Shown here: piece after piece, positions 56,952-64,000 of the stretch
How the letters are laid out: each line of letters begins with the position of its first letter
Numbering within the stretch: position 1 is the stretch's first letter
Assembly (NCBI RefSeq): GCF_003751605.1
Contig: NZ_RJVJ01000001.1
Span: forward strand, 2,914,001 to 2,978,000
Direction: 5' to 3'
DNA: 64,000 nucleotides
Source of the DNA: Kitasatospora cineracea
Lineage (GTDB): Bacteria; Actinomycetota; Actinomycetes; Streptomycetales; Streptomycetaceae
The notes under the pieces: generated by a model
What the model was told of the DNA's origin: nothing
The model's database searches: none
Seen by the model: the letters and a program-made list of their open reading frames with translations, nothing else
Translations under genes and position numbers: made by a program

Positions 56952-58211
56952 TCAGTGGCCGCGGATCATCGAGACCACTTCGGCCGCGGTCTCCCGGACG
57001 GCGGCCAGCTCGGTCAGGAAACGCCAGTAGTCCGGGTGCCGGCCGGCCTCCTCCAGGGCGGCGACGGCCCGGTCGAGGCGGCCCACCGCGGCGTCCAGCG
57101 GCCCGGCGTGCCGCGGGTCGGGAGCCTGCCGGCCGGCCATGGCGAGGCGCTGGGCGTCGCGCAGGGCGAACCGGGTGCGCTCGATCTCGCGCTGCGGGTC
57201 GTGCTGGACCTCGTTCAGCTGCTGCAGCCGGTCGTTGACCGCGTCGACCGAGCCCCCGGCGGTGTCGAGCAGCGCGCGCACGGTGCCGATCGCGGCCGTC
57301 GCCTCCGCCCAGCGCTGCTCGTCGCGGGCCCGGCCGGCCTCGGCCAGCCTGGTGCGGGCGGTGCGGACGGCGTCGGCGGTCTGCGCGGGCACCTGCTGGA
57401 GGTCCTGCCAGCAAGCCGTCGAGAACCGGCGGCGCAGCTCGCTGAGCGCCGGGTCGACGGTGTGGGCCCGGTTCTCCAGGGCGTCGATGCGGGTGCGCAG
57501 CGAGGCCACCCGGCGGTCGATCTCGGCGGCCCGCTCCGGGAGTTGCGCCGCCTCGGTGCGGACGGCCTCGGCCCGCCGGGCGACGTCCTCGGCCCGCTGC
57601 AGGGTCGCCGGGACGCCGTGCTGGGAGACGCCCTGGTTGAGCCTGGTCAGCTCGGGCGCGAGCTCGGCCAGCCGGGCCGCCAGGTCGTCCGCGCGCAGGC
57701 CCGCGCCGCGGACCTGCTCCAGGGCGGTGGTCGCGGCGAGCAGCGCCTGCTTGGCCCGTTCGACCGCGGGCGTGACCCGGATCAGCTGGGCCTCGGCGTG
57801 GTCGACGATCGGCTGCAGGCGGCTGAGGAAGGTGCCCAGCTCGGTGCGCTTGGCGTCCAGCTCGCGCTTGGCCTGCTCGAGCTGCTGCTTGGCCCGGGCG
57901 ACCGCGCCCGGGTCCGCCTCCGCGGACTCCAGGTCGACGGCGTCCAGCGCGCCCAGGTAGGCGACGGTGACCTGGTCGATCCGGGCGGTCAGGTCGGCGA
58001 ACTCCTGCTCCACCCGGCGGGCGGTGGCGGGCTCGCCCGCCGACTTCACGGTCTCCACCGCGAGCAGCGCGTCCCGCTGGGCCGAGTCCAGCTCGTAGAA
58101 CGACTCCTGGGCGGCCTCCCGGGCCGCCCTGGCGTCCGCGCGCACGCCGTCCCGACGGCCGCCGCCCCACCAGCCGCCCCGACCCCCGCCACCGCCGCCG
58201 GCCACCCTCAC
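56952..58211 (-). CDS. Coiled-coil protein of the Ter region
   Basis: About 419 residues from the GTG at 58211; GTGs at 58214 and 58205 are alternatives, and GGGAG lies just upstream. The N-terminus has a Gly/Arg/Trp-rich stretch (GGGGGGRGGWWGGG). The rest is almost entirely alpha-helical with heptad patterns rich in Ala, Glu, Gln, Arg (residues ~25-410). No TM helix or enzyme domain is visible. It follows the metabolite operon on the opposite strand. Such Gly-Trp N-termini with long coiled coils are known in streptomycete Ter loci but have no assigned function. Confidence 0.78.
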   Translation of the reverse strand: MRVAGGGGGGRGGWWGGGRRDGVRADARAAREAAQESFYELDSAQRDALLAVETVKSAGEPATARRVEQEFADLTARIDQVTVAYLGALDAVDLESAEADPGAVARAKQQLEQAKRELDAKRTELGTFLSRLQPIVDHAEAQLIRVTPAVERAKQALLAATTALEQVRGAGLRADDLAARLAELAPELTRLNQGVSQHGVPATLQRAEDVARRAEAVRTEAAQLPERAAEIDRRVASLRTRIDALENRAHTVDPALSELRRRFSTACWQDLQQVPAQTADAVRTARTRLAEAGRARDEQRWAEATAAIGTVRALLDTAGGSVDAVNDRLQQLNEVQHDPQREIERTRFALRDAQRLAMAGRQAPDPRHAGPLDAAVGRLDRAVAALEEAGRHPDYWRFLTELAAVRETAAEVVSMIRGH

Positions 58212-58387
58212 CACGTGCTCCCTGCTCCGTATCCGTCCCGCCGCTTCCCCGCCATTCTTGCCGATCACCCGCCCCGCCCGGCACCCCCCGTCCCCGCCCC
58301 CTTCCGAAGGGGTGCGGCGAACCACCCCCGGGACCAGGTAGTCTGTCCACTCGTCGTGTGACCGGCCGCGCCGGTGCACTTCGGCGA

Positions 58388-58459
58388 GGGCGCATAGCTC
58401 AGCGGTAGAGCGCCGCCCTTACAAGGCGGATGTCGGCGGTTCGAAACCGTCTGCGCCCA
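58388..58459 (+). tRNA. tRNA-Val (TAC), attachment site of an integrated element
   Basis: A 72-nt cloverleaf: acceptor GGGCGCA (58388-58394) with TGCGCCC (58452-58458), anticodon loop CTTACAA giving TAC, discriminator A. Its 3' part, from the anticodon loop to one base beyond, is repeated at 63877-63917. Confidence 0.95.
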
Positions 58460-58460
58460 C
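58420..58460 (+). repeat. attL: 41-bp direct repeat at the tRNA-Val 3' end
   Basis: The repeat starts in the anticodon loop (TACAAGGCGG) and runs to CGCCCAC. It is identical to 63877-63917. Confidence 0.92.
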
Positions 58461-58479
58461 AGTGTGTGAGCTGGAGCAG

Positions 58480-58510
58480 AGCCCCGGACCGACCTCGGCC
58501 CGGGGCTTTT
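58480..58510 (+). terminator. Rho-independent terminator of tRNA-Val
   Basis: AGCCCCGG (58480-58487) pairs with CCGGGGCT (58500-58507), followed by TTT. One of the few T-tailed hairpins in the window. Confidence 0.75.
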
Positions 58511-58529
58511 GACATCAGAAACCGACATC
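58511..58529 (+). repeat. Paired GACATC element, left copy (candidate integrase arm site)
   Basis: GACATCAGAAACCGACATC has two GACATC half-sites. A 17/19 match in the same orientation lies at 63759-63777, near the other att repeat. The left copy overlaps the integrase stop codon. Confidence 0.5.
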
Positions 58530-58822
58530 CACCTGGCTGTGGCCGAGGATCTCCATCACCACACGGGGCGAGTATCCGCAGACCACCGGCAGGGGTCCGT
58601 GTCGTGGAGTGCGGCGTGCATCTGGACGGCCGCACCTTTGCCTCCGCCGCGATCCGGTGGAACGACCAGTAGACGTGCGTAGGCTCCACTGTCCGACCGG
58701 TCCCGGTGGTGAAGATGCGCCTGGTCTCCGTCCAACCGCCGTCGCCCGCCTGGCGGGCCTCGGCCTCTCGGAGCCGGTGCCGCCACAGGGCCATGAGGGC
58801 GCTCCGGGGGAGCGGCATCGAG
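58515..58822 (-). pseudogene. Tyrosine integrase, C-terminal remnant
   Basis: Around 100 codons of the catalytic domain survive on the minus strand in three frames. Upstream part: ALMALWRHRLREAEARQAG and FTTGTGRTVEPTHVYWSFHR, the region preceding the catalytic HxxR. The middle has a degraded HxxR (MHAALHDTDP). The end, SPRVVMEILGHSQVDVGF, is the conserved (G/H)H block before the catalytic Tyr, but translation stops before any Tyr. Two frameshifts and loss of the N-terminal two-thirds make it inactive. Its location next to tRNA-Val attL fits the original integrase. Confidence 0.82.
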
Positions 58823-58823
58823 G

Positions 58824-59012
58824 AGCGATCCTGGCAAGCGGTCTGGCGGCCGAGCAGATCGCAGAACGGCTGGGAGTCAGCGCACGCACGGTCGAGCGGT
58901 GGGGCGAGGCCAAGGAGCAGCGCCGGCCGTACCGACGCTTCCAGTACGCCCTGGCCAACCTGCTGCAACGAGACCTGCCGGACCTCTGGTCGGACGAGCA
59001 GACCACTACTGA
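58824..59012 (+). pseudogene. XRE-like helix-turn-helix protein, 5'-truncated and IS-interrupted
   Basis: About 62 codons: AILASGLAAEQIAERLGVSARTVERW is a clear HTH, followed by PYRRFQYALANLLQRDLPDLW. No N-terminus is present; the sequence abuts the integrase remnant. The 3' end is split by the first IS630 element. Removing both IS copies rejoins ACC ACT ACC TAG, giving DLWSDEQTTT and a natural stop. Confidence 0.7.
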
Positions 59013-59042
59013 GGTTGAACTGGTGATGTCGCGCGCAGTTGA

Positions 59043-59450
59043 TCACGTCGGCGTGCTGGCCAGCCCGCGGGGGTCGCACCAGGCCTCGTAGTCGAACGAT
59101 TCGGGCGCACGAAGTAGGGCTCGGGTGCGTGCCGCCCAAGTGCTGACCCAGGCTTCTCCGGTCGACATCGCCTCGTCGGTCAGCCCGCTCAGGCTTGCTT
59201 CGGGCATGGTCTGGAAGCGCGTGCGCACGGCGTCGCCCGCCAAGAGGTAGAGGCAGCCGAGGAAGAAGCGGCGGTGGGGGCACTTCCTGTCCGCGGCGAG
59301 GGTCAGGAAGAGCGAGCCGAAGGCTGGGCGTGTGGCGATGATGTCCCAGTCCTGGGAGAAGGGGGATTGCGCTCCAGGCGCGTAGGCCCAGGCGGTCATC
59401 TCCTCGGGCGTCGGATTGGCTGCATCTTCGAAGGTGGGTTCTGGGCTCAC
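59043..59450 (-). CDS. Passenger protein of IS630 element A, unknown function
   Basis: This 135-residue protein starts at the GTG at 59450, only 5 nt after the transposase stop, so it is probably translationally coupled. It ends ~34 bp from the element's left end. No signal peptide. The sequence (NPTPEEMTAWAYAPGAQSP, QDWDIIATRP, CPHRRFFLGCLYLLAGDAVR) looks alpha-helical and acidic. I do not recognise a named family; the size and the parallel with element B suggest an immunity-type protein, but that is inference. Confidence 0.7.
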   Translation of the reverse strand: MSPEPTFEDAANPTPEEMTAWAYAPGAQSPFSQDWDIIATRPAFGSLFLTLAADRKCPHRRFFLGCLYLLAGDAVRTRFQTMPEASLSGLTDEAMSTGEAWVSTWAARTRALLRAPESFDYEAWCDPRGLASTPT

Positions 59451-59455
59451 AGCGC

Positions 59456-60603
59456 CTATACAAGCGCAGCAGCCTGATCACTACCAGTGGCGCGATGGTC
59501 GGGGGGGCTGGATGGCGGCTCGTAGGGGTCCTCCGGTTCGTCCATGCCGAGGGCCAGGCCCGTGCCGGCAAGGCAGCCGTCGACCACCCGCGGCCGGTAC
59601 TGGATCTGCTTCAGCCGGCGCTTCACGGCTTGGGTGATCTGGCCGAGGTCGGCTGCGGCGAGGTTGCCGATGTCGCGCTTGACCAGCGACCAGATCCCCT
59701 CGGTCGGGTTGAGGTCCGGAGCGTAGGTGGGCAGCTGGAACACGGTGAGCCACTCGGTGTTCGCGTCGATGAACTCCCTCATTCCCGCTGTCAGGTGCAG
59801 GCGGACGTTGTCCCAGACCAACACGATCGGTCCGCCGAGTTGGATGCGGGCGCGGACGATCAGGTCCCGGAAGTCGCGCCAGCCGAAGCCCTTCGGCTGG
59901 TCCTTGCGCCCGTGGTACTCCCGGACCGCATAGAACAGCCGGGACCGCTGGCCGGGCTTGTAGCAGGTCATGCCGACCATCGACACGCGACCGGAGCCCC
60001 GACCGCGAACTCTCACGACCGGCGTGCAGCCCCGGCGCCCCCAGGTTCTGGCATGCGGCGGAGTCAGTGACTGTCCGGCTTCGTCCTCGAAGACCAGCCA
60101 GGCCCCGCGCTCCGCCGCGATGCTCTTACCCGTGGCCAGGTCTCCTTCTTCCAGACCTCGACCGCATCGTCGTCTCGCTCGATCGCCCGTCGGGCGGGTT
60201 GCTGCCAGGACCAGCCGTGCCGCTTCAGCAGCCGCCAGGTGCCCTCGACCGTGTACGAGACATGGAACAGCCAGCCGATCAGAGTCTTGATCCGCGCCAG
60301 GGTCCATCGCTGGTCCGCCCACCCGTGGACCAACGGACCACGCTCCAACTCCCTTTCTAACCTGGCAATCTGGGCTTCACTGAGCCGAGGCCTTCCCGGC
60401 GACCCCTTCGACCGGACACCCGCCTCGCCGCCCTCGCGCCAGGCACGTCGCCACCGCTCCACCGACCGCACACTGATCCGCAGGCCAGCGGCTATCTCCG
60501 CGTTCTTCTGCCCGGCCTCGAAACGCTCCACAGCCTGGAGCCGTAACCGCTCCCGCGTGCCTCTCTCGGCGTCGGTCAGCCCGCCACCCTGCGCGTACCT
60601 CAC
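59456..60603 (-). pseudogene. IS630-family transposase, element A (frameshifted)
   Basis: Starts at the GTG at 60603. The N-terminal HTH (RISVRSVERWRRAWREGG) and linker read in one frame to ETWPRV near 60140. The rest reads in the next: AAERGAWLVFEDEAGQS (first Asp), VWDNVRLH (second Asp) and YAPDLNPTEGIW (Glu), the full DDE set. Adding one A (GTAAG to GTAAAG) restores PRVKSIAAERGAW. There is no canonical slippery heptamer, so mutation or sequence error is likelier than programmed frameshifting. Confidence 0.85.
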
Positions 60604-60772
60604 ACCCCAGGGCTACCGGTGCTGGCCCTCCATTGTCAGGCGAACGGCACCGACATCACTCAATCAAGTTCAGTACCTAGTGCTGTGACCGATAACGTTC
60701 GCCGGATTGGTGGTGGCAGTACCTGAGCCGGTTGGATGTCGGACGGACAACCGATCGGTGTGGGGAGGCAGG

Positions 60773-61891
60773 GTGGCGGAGCCGGTCAGGGTTCGGAGGT
60801 TGACCGATCAGGAGGGCCAGCAGTTACAGCGGATCGTGCGTCGGGGCAGCACGAACACGGTGCGCTACCGGCGGGCGATGATGCTGCTGGCCTCGGCGGG
60901 CGGCAACCGGGTTCCGGTGATCGCCCAGCTGGTGCAGGCGGACGAGGACACGGTGCGGGACGTGATCCATCGGTTCAACGAGATCGGCCTGGCCTGCTTG
61001 GACCCTCGGTGGGCGGGAGGCCGTCCCCGCCTGCTCAGCACTGACGACGAGGACTTCGTCGTCCAGACGGCCACCACCCGCCCGGCCAAGCTCGGCCAGC
61101 CCTTCACTCGCTGGTCCATCCGTAAACTGCTCGCCTACCTGCGCAAGGTGCACGGCCGGGTGATCCGCATCGGGCGCGAGGCCCTGCGCTGCCTGCTCGC
61201 CCGACGCGGCGTCACCTTCCAGCGCACCAAGACGTGGAAGGAGTCCACCGACCCCGACTACGACGCCAAGCTCGACCGGATCGAGCACGTCCTGGACCAC
61301 TTCCCCGACCGCACCTTCGCGTTCGACGAGTTCGGCCCACTCGGCATCCGCCCCACCGCGGGCGCGTGCTGGGCCGAGCAGGGCCGACCGGACTGGCTGC
61401 CGGCGACCTACCACCGCACCCACGGCGTCACCTACTTCCACAGCTGCTATTCGGTCGGAGACGACACACTCTGGGGAATCAACCGACGCCGCAAGGGCAC
61501 CGCGAACACCCTGGCCGCGCTCAGGTCGATCCGGGCCGCCCGCCCGGACGGCGCCCCGGTCTACGTGATCCTGGACAACCTTTCCGCCCACAACGGCAAG
61601 AAGATCCTCCGCTGGGCGAAGAACAACAACGTCCACCTCTGCTTCACGCCGACCAACGCCTCCTGGGCCAACCCGATCGAGACGCACTTCGGACCCTTGC
61701 GGCAGTTCACCCTCGCCAACTCCAACCACCCGAACCACACGGTCCAGACCCGCGCGCTGCACGCCTACCTCCGCTGGCGCAACACCAACGCCCGCCACCC
61801 CGATGTTCTCGCGGCCCAGCGCATGGAACGCGCACGCATCCGCAGCGAGAAGGGGCTCCGCTGGGGCGGCAGACCTGGCCTCGCCGCCTGA
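60773..61891 (+). CDS. IS630-family transposase, element B
   Basis: This 372-residue protein starts at the GTG at 60773, 5 nt after GGAGGCAG. The N-terminal HTH region includes VIAQLVQADEDTVRDVIHRF. The DDE catalytic core is complete: FAFDEFGPLG (Asp), VILDNLSAHNGKK (Asp) and WANPIETHFGPL (Glu). The length is normal and uninterrupted, so the enzyme may be active. It is not closely similar to the transposase of element A. Confidence 0.94.
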   Translation: MAEPVRVRRLTDQEGQQLQRIVRRGSTNTVRYRRAMMLLASAGGNRVPVIAQLVQADEDTVRDVIHRFNEIGLACLDPRWAGGRPRLLSTDDEDFVVQTATTRPAKLGQPFTRWSIRKLLAYLRKVHGRVIRIGREALRCLLARRGVTFQRTKTWKESTDPDYDAKLDRIEHVLDHFPDRTFAFDEFGPLGIRPTAGACWAEQGRPDWLPATYHRTHGVTYFHSCYSVGDDTLWGINRRRKGTANTLAALRSIRAARPDGAPVYVILDNLSAHNGKKILRWAKNNNVHLCFTPTNASWANPIETHFGPLRQFTLANSNHPNHTVQTRALHAYLRWRNTNARHPDVLAAQRMERARIRSEKGLRWGGRPGLAA

Positions 61892-61940
61892 TCGAGAACC
61901 CAGGCGAGCCGACGTGTTCACGGCGTTAGCATCTCCTGCC

Positions 61941-62249
61941 ATGAGCGATTCGGAGCATGTCCTCAACTGGATGCAGGCCTGGTACGCCGATCAGTGCAAC
62001 GAGGACTGGGAACACGAGTGGGGCGTGAAGATCGAGACGCTCGACAACCCCGGTTGGTCCGTCTCGATCGACTTGGAGGAGACGGACCTGGAGGACTGCG
62101 AGTACCCCCGACACGACATCAACCGCAGCCCGCACGACTGGGTGTGGGCGTGGACCTCCGACAAGATCTTTAACGCCAGGTGCGGCCCTGCCAACCTCGC
62201 CGAGGCCCTCACGCTGTTCCGCTCCTGGGCGACCGCGAACACTCCCTGA
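61941..62249 (+). CDS. Imm53-family immunity protein, IS passenger
   Basis: This 102-residue acidic protein starts at the ATG at 61941. WMQAWYADQCNEDWEHEWGV, KIETLDNPGWSVSIDLEETD and the C-terminal Trp-containing DWVWAWTSD match the Imm53 family of polymorphic-toxin immunity proteins. Imm53 proteins neutralise a cognate toxin delivered by neighbouring cells. No toxin gene lies nearby. The gene lies 49 bp after the transposase stop and 53 bp inside the element's right end, so it is carried as cargo. Confidence 0.83.
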   Translation: MSDSEHVLNWMQAWYADQCNEDWEHEWGVKIETLDNPGWSVSIDLEETDLEDCEYPRHDINRSPHDWVWAWTSDKIFNARCGPANLAEALTLFRSWATANTP

Positions 62250-62409
62250 GTACTTGCGCTTAGCCCAAGCCCCAACCCGGTGAACGTATGCGGTCACAGC
62301 ACTAGCTCGACGACACCTTGCGCCGCGCTACCTCCTCATCGAGCTGGCGACCGGTGCTGCCGACGCCGATCTCACTGCGCGACAGCGGGTGCCAGGGGCG
62401 GCACGCTGG

Positions 62410-63132
62410 TCAGTCGGCGAAGGCGTGCAGCTGCTGGCGGAAGAGCTCTTGCGCAGTCTCCTGGTCGGGGACGGCGGGGGTGAACCGGGTGATGTAGATG
62501 ACGACGTTGCGGCGGGTGGTGATCAGGCTGGCGTAAGCCATGCCGTCCTCGTTGAGCTGGGCGTGGACAAGACCGGCAGCCTGATCGTCTGGGTCGTCGA
62601 AGAAGGTCGTGGAGGTGTCCTCAGTCCAGAGCTTGCGAAGACCCCGGTACATGCTCTGAGCCCCTTCCGCGGACTCGTACTCGACGAGCATCACCTCGAC
62701 CTGGCTGCGGTCCGGGTTCTTCCAACCGTGGCAGGCGGCGACCACGAACCCGCGATTCTTGGCCTGGCGGGTGGCGGTTTCCGTCCACTCGGAGGTGTAG
62801 AGCGCGGCGATGAACTGGTCGAGGTTCAGCACCCCGGTGCGAGTCGTCAAGCGTACCGGGGGCTGCTTCCACCCCGTGGCCCCGGGCGGCACCGGCAGGG
62901 CCATCGCCAGCAGCTTCTCTCCCGCGTCCGCCGGCGCGACCGGGCTTTCCGCAACAGCGGGGGTCGATGAGGACGCCAGGGGCGACGGACTCATCTTCGC
63001 GGGCGTGGTGGCCGGGGAGGAAACGGCGGCTGTCGGAGTCGGGCGCGAGGAATCGGGTTGGCCGCACCCGGTCGCGAACGCAGTGGCCAGGGCCAGGGCA
63101 ACTCCCCAGCGCAGTGTTCGGCATATCGACAT
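62410..63132 (-). CDS. Lipoprotein of unknown function
   Basis: This 240-residue protein starts at the ATG at 63132 (MSICRTLRWG). The lipoprotein signal ends at ATGC (about residue 23), followed by a Ser/Thr/Pro-rich linker to ~60. The globular part has no domain I recognise; segments such as LDQFIAALYTSEWTETATRQAKNRGFVVAACHGW look like a mixed alpha/beta fold. It lies inside the integrated element and is intact, unlike its neighbours. Confidence 0.8.
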   Translation of the reverse strand: MSICRTLRWGVALALATAFATGCGQPDSSRPTPTAAVSSPATTPAKMSPSPLASSSTPAVAESPVAPADAGEKLLAMALPVPPGATGWKQPPVRLTTRTGVLNLDQFIAALYTSEWTETATRQAKNRGFVVAACHGWKNPDRSQVEVMLVEYESAEGAQSMYRGLRKLWTEDTSTTFFDDPDDQAAGLVHAQLNEDGMAYASLITTRRNVVIYITRFTPAVPDQETAQELFRQQLHAFAD

Positions 63133-63368
63133 GCGGCGATCATGGCCGTACCGCACATCGGCGGTCCAGCAAATAGCAGAGCGTGCAGCGCTGAGCCACA
63201 GGTGGAAGTCGCCGCCCTTCTCTGCGCACCTTGGATCTCAGGCCTTCTGCGGAGCCCGTCAGCCACCGTCTCGCCGGTTATGCGGCCGTGCTCGCTGATC
63301 TGGACGAGGGCGGCCTGGGCGACCCGGTGTGCCGACGGTCCAGTGCACTGGATTGATCCATCGCTCTG

Positions 63369-63478
63369 GTGTGACACGTGCCGTGCAGGTAGGTGTCACA
63401 GCTGTCACTCTGTCACTGCAAGTGCGTTGAGCTGGGAAAATGTCAGTGACAGTGCAGTGACGGCTTCAGCTGGGTGAC
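63369..63478. repeat. Iteron-like TGTCAC/GTGACA cluster
   Basis: TGTCAC occurs at 63394, 63403 and 63411 (9- and 8-bp steps). Opposite-strand GTGAC sites lie near 63369, 63446, 63457 and 63474. At least seven copies in 110 bp arranged as right- and left-facing blocks suggest a binding array for a repressor or replication initiator. Confidence 0.6.
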
Positions 63479-63758
63479 CTGTCTGGGCTGAACCAGCACT
63501 GCACAAAGTAGCTATTTCGATCACAGTGTCCAGTGGTGGTTCAGCCTGTCTCGGCTCTCCTGCGCACCCTCTGAATGAGGCTTGGAGACAGGCCTCACGA
63601 GCAGTTCCCGGACCATGATCCGGACCAGTGACGGACCAATGGCGGTCCTGAAGTGTCCTGCGGATGCTTAATCGCAGGTCAGCGGCATGGAGTCCGATGT
63701 TTGTGAAGCGGTCTGTAAATCTGCTCGTTGCTGCACCGCCACGTGGGGCGGGTCGGCT

Positions 63759-63777
63759 GACATCAGAAGCTGACATC
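63759..63777 (+). repeat. Paired GACATC element, right copy
   Basis: GACATCAGAAGCTGACATC, 17/19 match to 58511-58529, about 100 bp from attR. Candidate second integrase arm site. Confidence 0.5.
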
Positions 63778-63876
63778 AACAGCAGCGGACGTCGGCAGCC
63801 AGCCGAGTCTGTGGACGCATAGAAGGTCTGCCCCACGTGCGCATCCGCCCCTGTCGGCTGAGCGCCCGGCCGAACC

Positions 63877-63917
63877 TACAAGGCGGATGTCGGCGGTTCG
63901 AAACCGTCTGCGCCCAC
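63877..63917 (+). repeat. attR: 41-bp copy of the tRNA-Val 3' end
   Basis: Identical to 58420-58460. The upstream half of a tRNA is absent, so this is not a gene but the distal att site. Confidence 0.92.
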
Positions 63918-63942
63918 CTCGCACAGCAGTAGGACAGCCAAA

Positions 63943-63986
63943 GGCCCAGGTCGGAGCAGGAACCCGACCCGGGCCGTTCGCTTTTT
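63943..63986 (+). terminator. Hairpin with T-tail beyond attR
   Basis: GGCCCAGGTCGG (63943-63954) pairs with CCGACCCGGGCC (63964-63975, one mismatch), followed by GTTCGCTTTTTC. Probably the original tRNA-Val terminator, displaced by the element. Confidence 0.7.
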
Positions 63987-64000
63987 CCGGGCGGTGTCGC

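Larger units (their letters stand above)
59009..60673 (-). mobile_element. IS630-family element A with passenger gene
   Basis: About 1665 bp flanked by TA (59007-59008 and 60674-60675), the target duplicated by this family. Inner ends read CTGAGGTTGAACTGGTGATG (left) and CTGAACTTGATTGAGTGATG (right, complement), 17 of the first 23 positions matching and ending in GTGATGTCG. It contains a frameshifted transposase and, 3' of it, a tightly spaced 135-codon gene. Confidence 0.68.
60680..62302 (+). mobile_element. IS630-family element B carrying an Imm53 gene
   Basis: A 1623-bp element flanked by TA on both sides (60678-60679, 62303-62304). The ends are inverted repeats: GTGCTGTGACCGATAACGTT (left) and GTGCTGTGACCGCATACGTT (right, complement), 19 of the first 21 positions matching, with weaker identity to ~31 bp. 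Inside are an intact transposase and a 102-codon gene. It begins 4 bp after the TA that borders element A. Confidence 0.88.
63133..63876. other. Gene-free right end of the element
   Basis: About 740 bp with lower GC than the flanks and no supportable gene. It holds the TGTCAC cluster and the right-hand GACATC pair. It could be a former control or replication region of the element. Confidence 0.6.
58420..63917. mobile_element. Decayed integrated element in tRNA-Val (AICE- or phage-like)
   Basis: About 5.5 kb between two copies of a 41-bp att repeat. In order it holds a tyrosine-integrase remnant next to attL, a truncated HTH gene, two IS630 elements, a lipoprotein gene, and a ~740-bp gene-free end with an iteron-like cluster. 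No replication or transfer genes remain. Integrase next to the tRNA and repeats at both ends are the classic signs; AICE versus prophage cannot be decided. Confidence 0.85.

Noticed and set aside
60064..60200. Programmed -1 frameshift in the IS630-A transposase
   Set aside because: No A-run or X-XXY-YYZ heptamer at the junction; a single lost A explains it better.
63850..63917. A second tRNA-Val gene at the right end
   Set aside because: Only the 3' part from the anticodon loop is present; no acceptor 5' strand or D-arm upstream.

Overview
The window is high-GC actinobacterial chromosome, most likely a Streptomycetaceae genome (Streptomyces or Kitasatospora). The grounds are strong third-position GC bias, many GTG starts, the FasR-fabD-fabH-ACP-fabF cluster with a convergent DUF3145 gene, a homodimeric aceE next to a DUF3052 gene, a TerD-rich stress region, and IS110 and IS630 elements. 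The genus cannot be settled from sequence reading alone.

Layout. Positions 1-3.2 kb hold the 5' end of a xylulokinase-like gene, a small YtxH-like protein, two near-identical tRNA-Asn genes, two tandem trypsin-like lipoproteins and a CAU-anticodon tRNA. At 3.8-12.1 kb, three tandem paralogous genes encode secreted ~900-residue proteins (parallel beta-helix, two PKD domains, lectin-like propeller repeats) and end at a 20-bp terminator stem. An IS110-family element (12.5-13.95 kb) follows, then an ankyrin gene coupled to a propeller lipoprotein, a PLP enzyme, an LCP cell-wall ligase, and a divergent MarR/oxidoreductase pair. The fatty-acid synthesis core occupies 20.4-26.1 kb. From 26 to 42.8 kb are mostly housekeeping and accessory genes: pirin, a serine hydrolase, a MerR/aldo-keto reductase operon, two DUF1023 hydrolases, an acyltransferase, a NarL-type two-component system, a TetR/MFS pair, aceE, DUF3052 and a peroxiredoxin.

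From 42.9 to 58.2 kb lies a Ter-type stress and metabolite region. It has TerD paralogues, a TerA-like protein, a DUF475 membrane protein with an apparent 1-nt frameshift, a Ser/Thr kinase with a PQQ-like sensor domain and a DUF2637 membrane protein. A four-gene operon (CitE-like lyase, phosphoribosyltransferase with TRSP domain, StiP-like, HAD phosphatase) matches the Ter-linked nucleoside-like metabolite pathway proposed from comparative genomics.

From 58.4 kb to 63.9 kb is a decayed integrated element. It is bounded by tRNA-Val and a 41-bp direct repeat of the tRNA 3' end. It contains a frameshifted integrase remnant, a truncated HTH gene, two IS630-family elements inserted 4 bp apart, a lipoprotein gene and an iteron-like TGTCAC cluster. 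Both IS630 elements appear to carry a small passenger gene within their ends. In one the passenger is an Imm53-type immunity gene; in the other it is an unrecognised 135-residue protein. I regard this as the most novel signal in the window.
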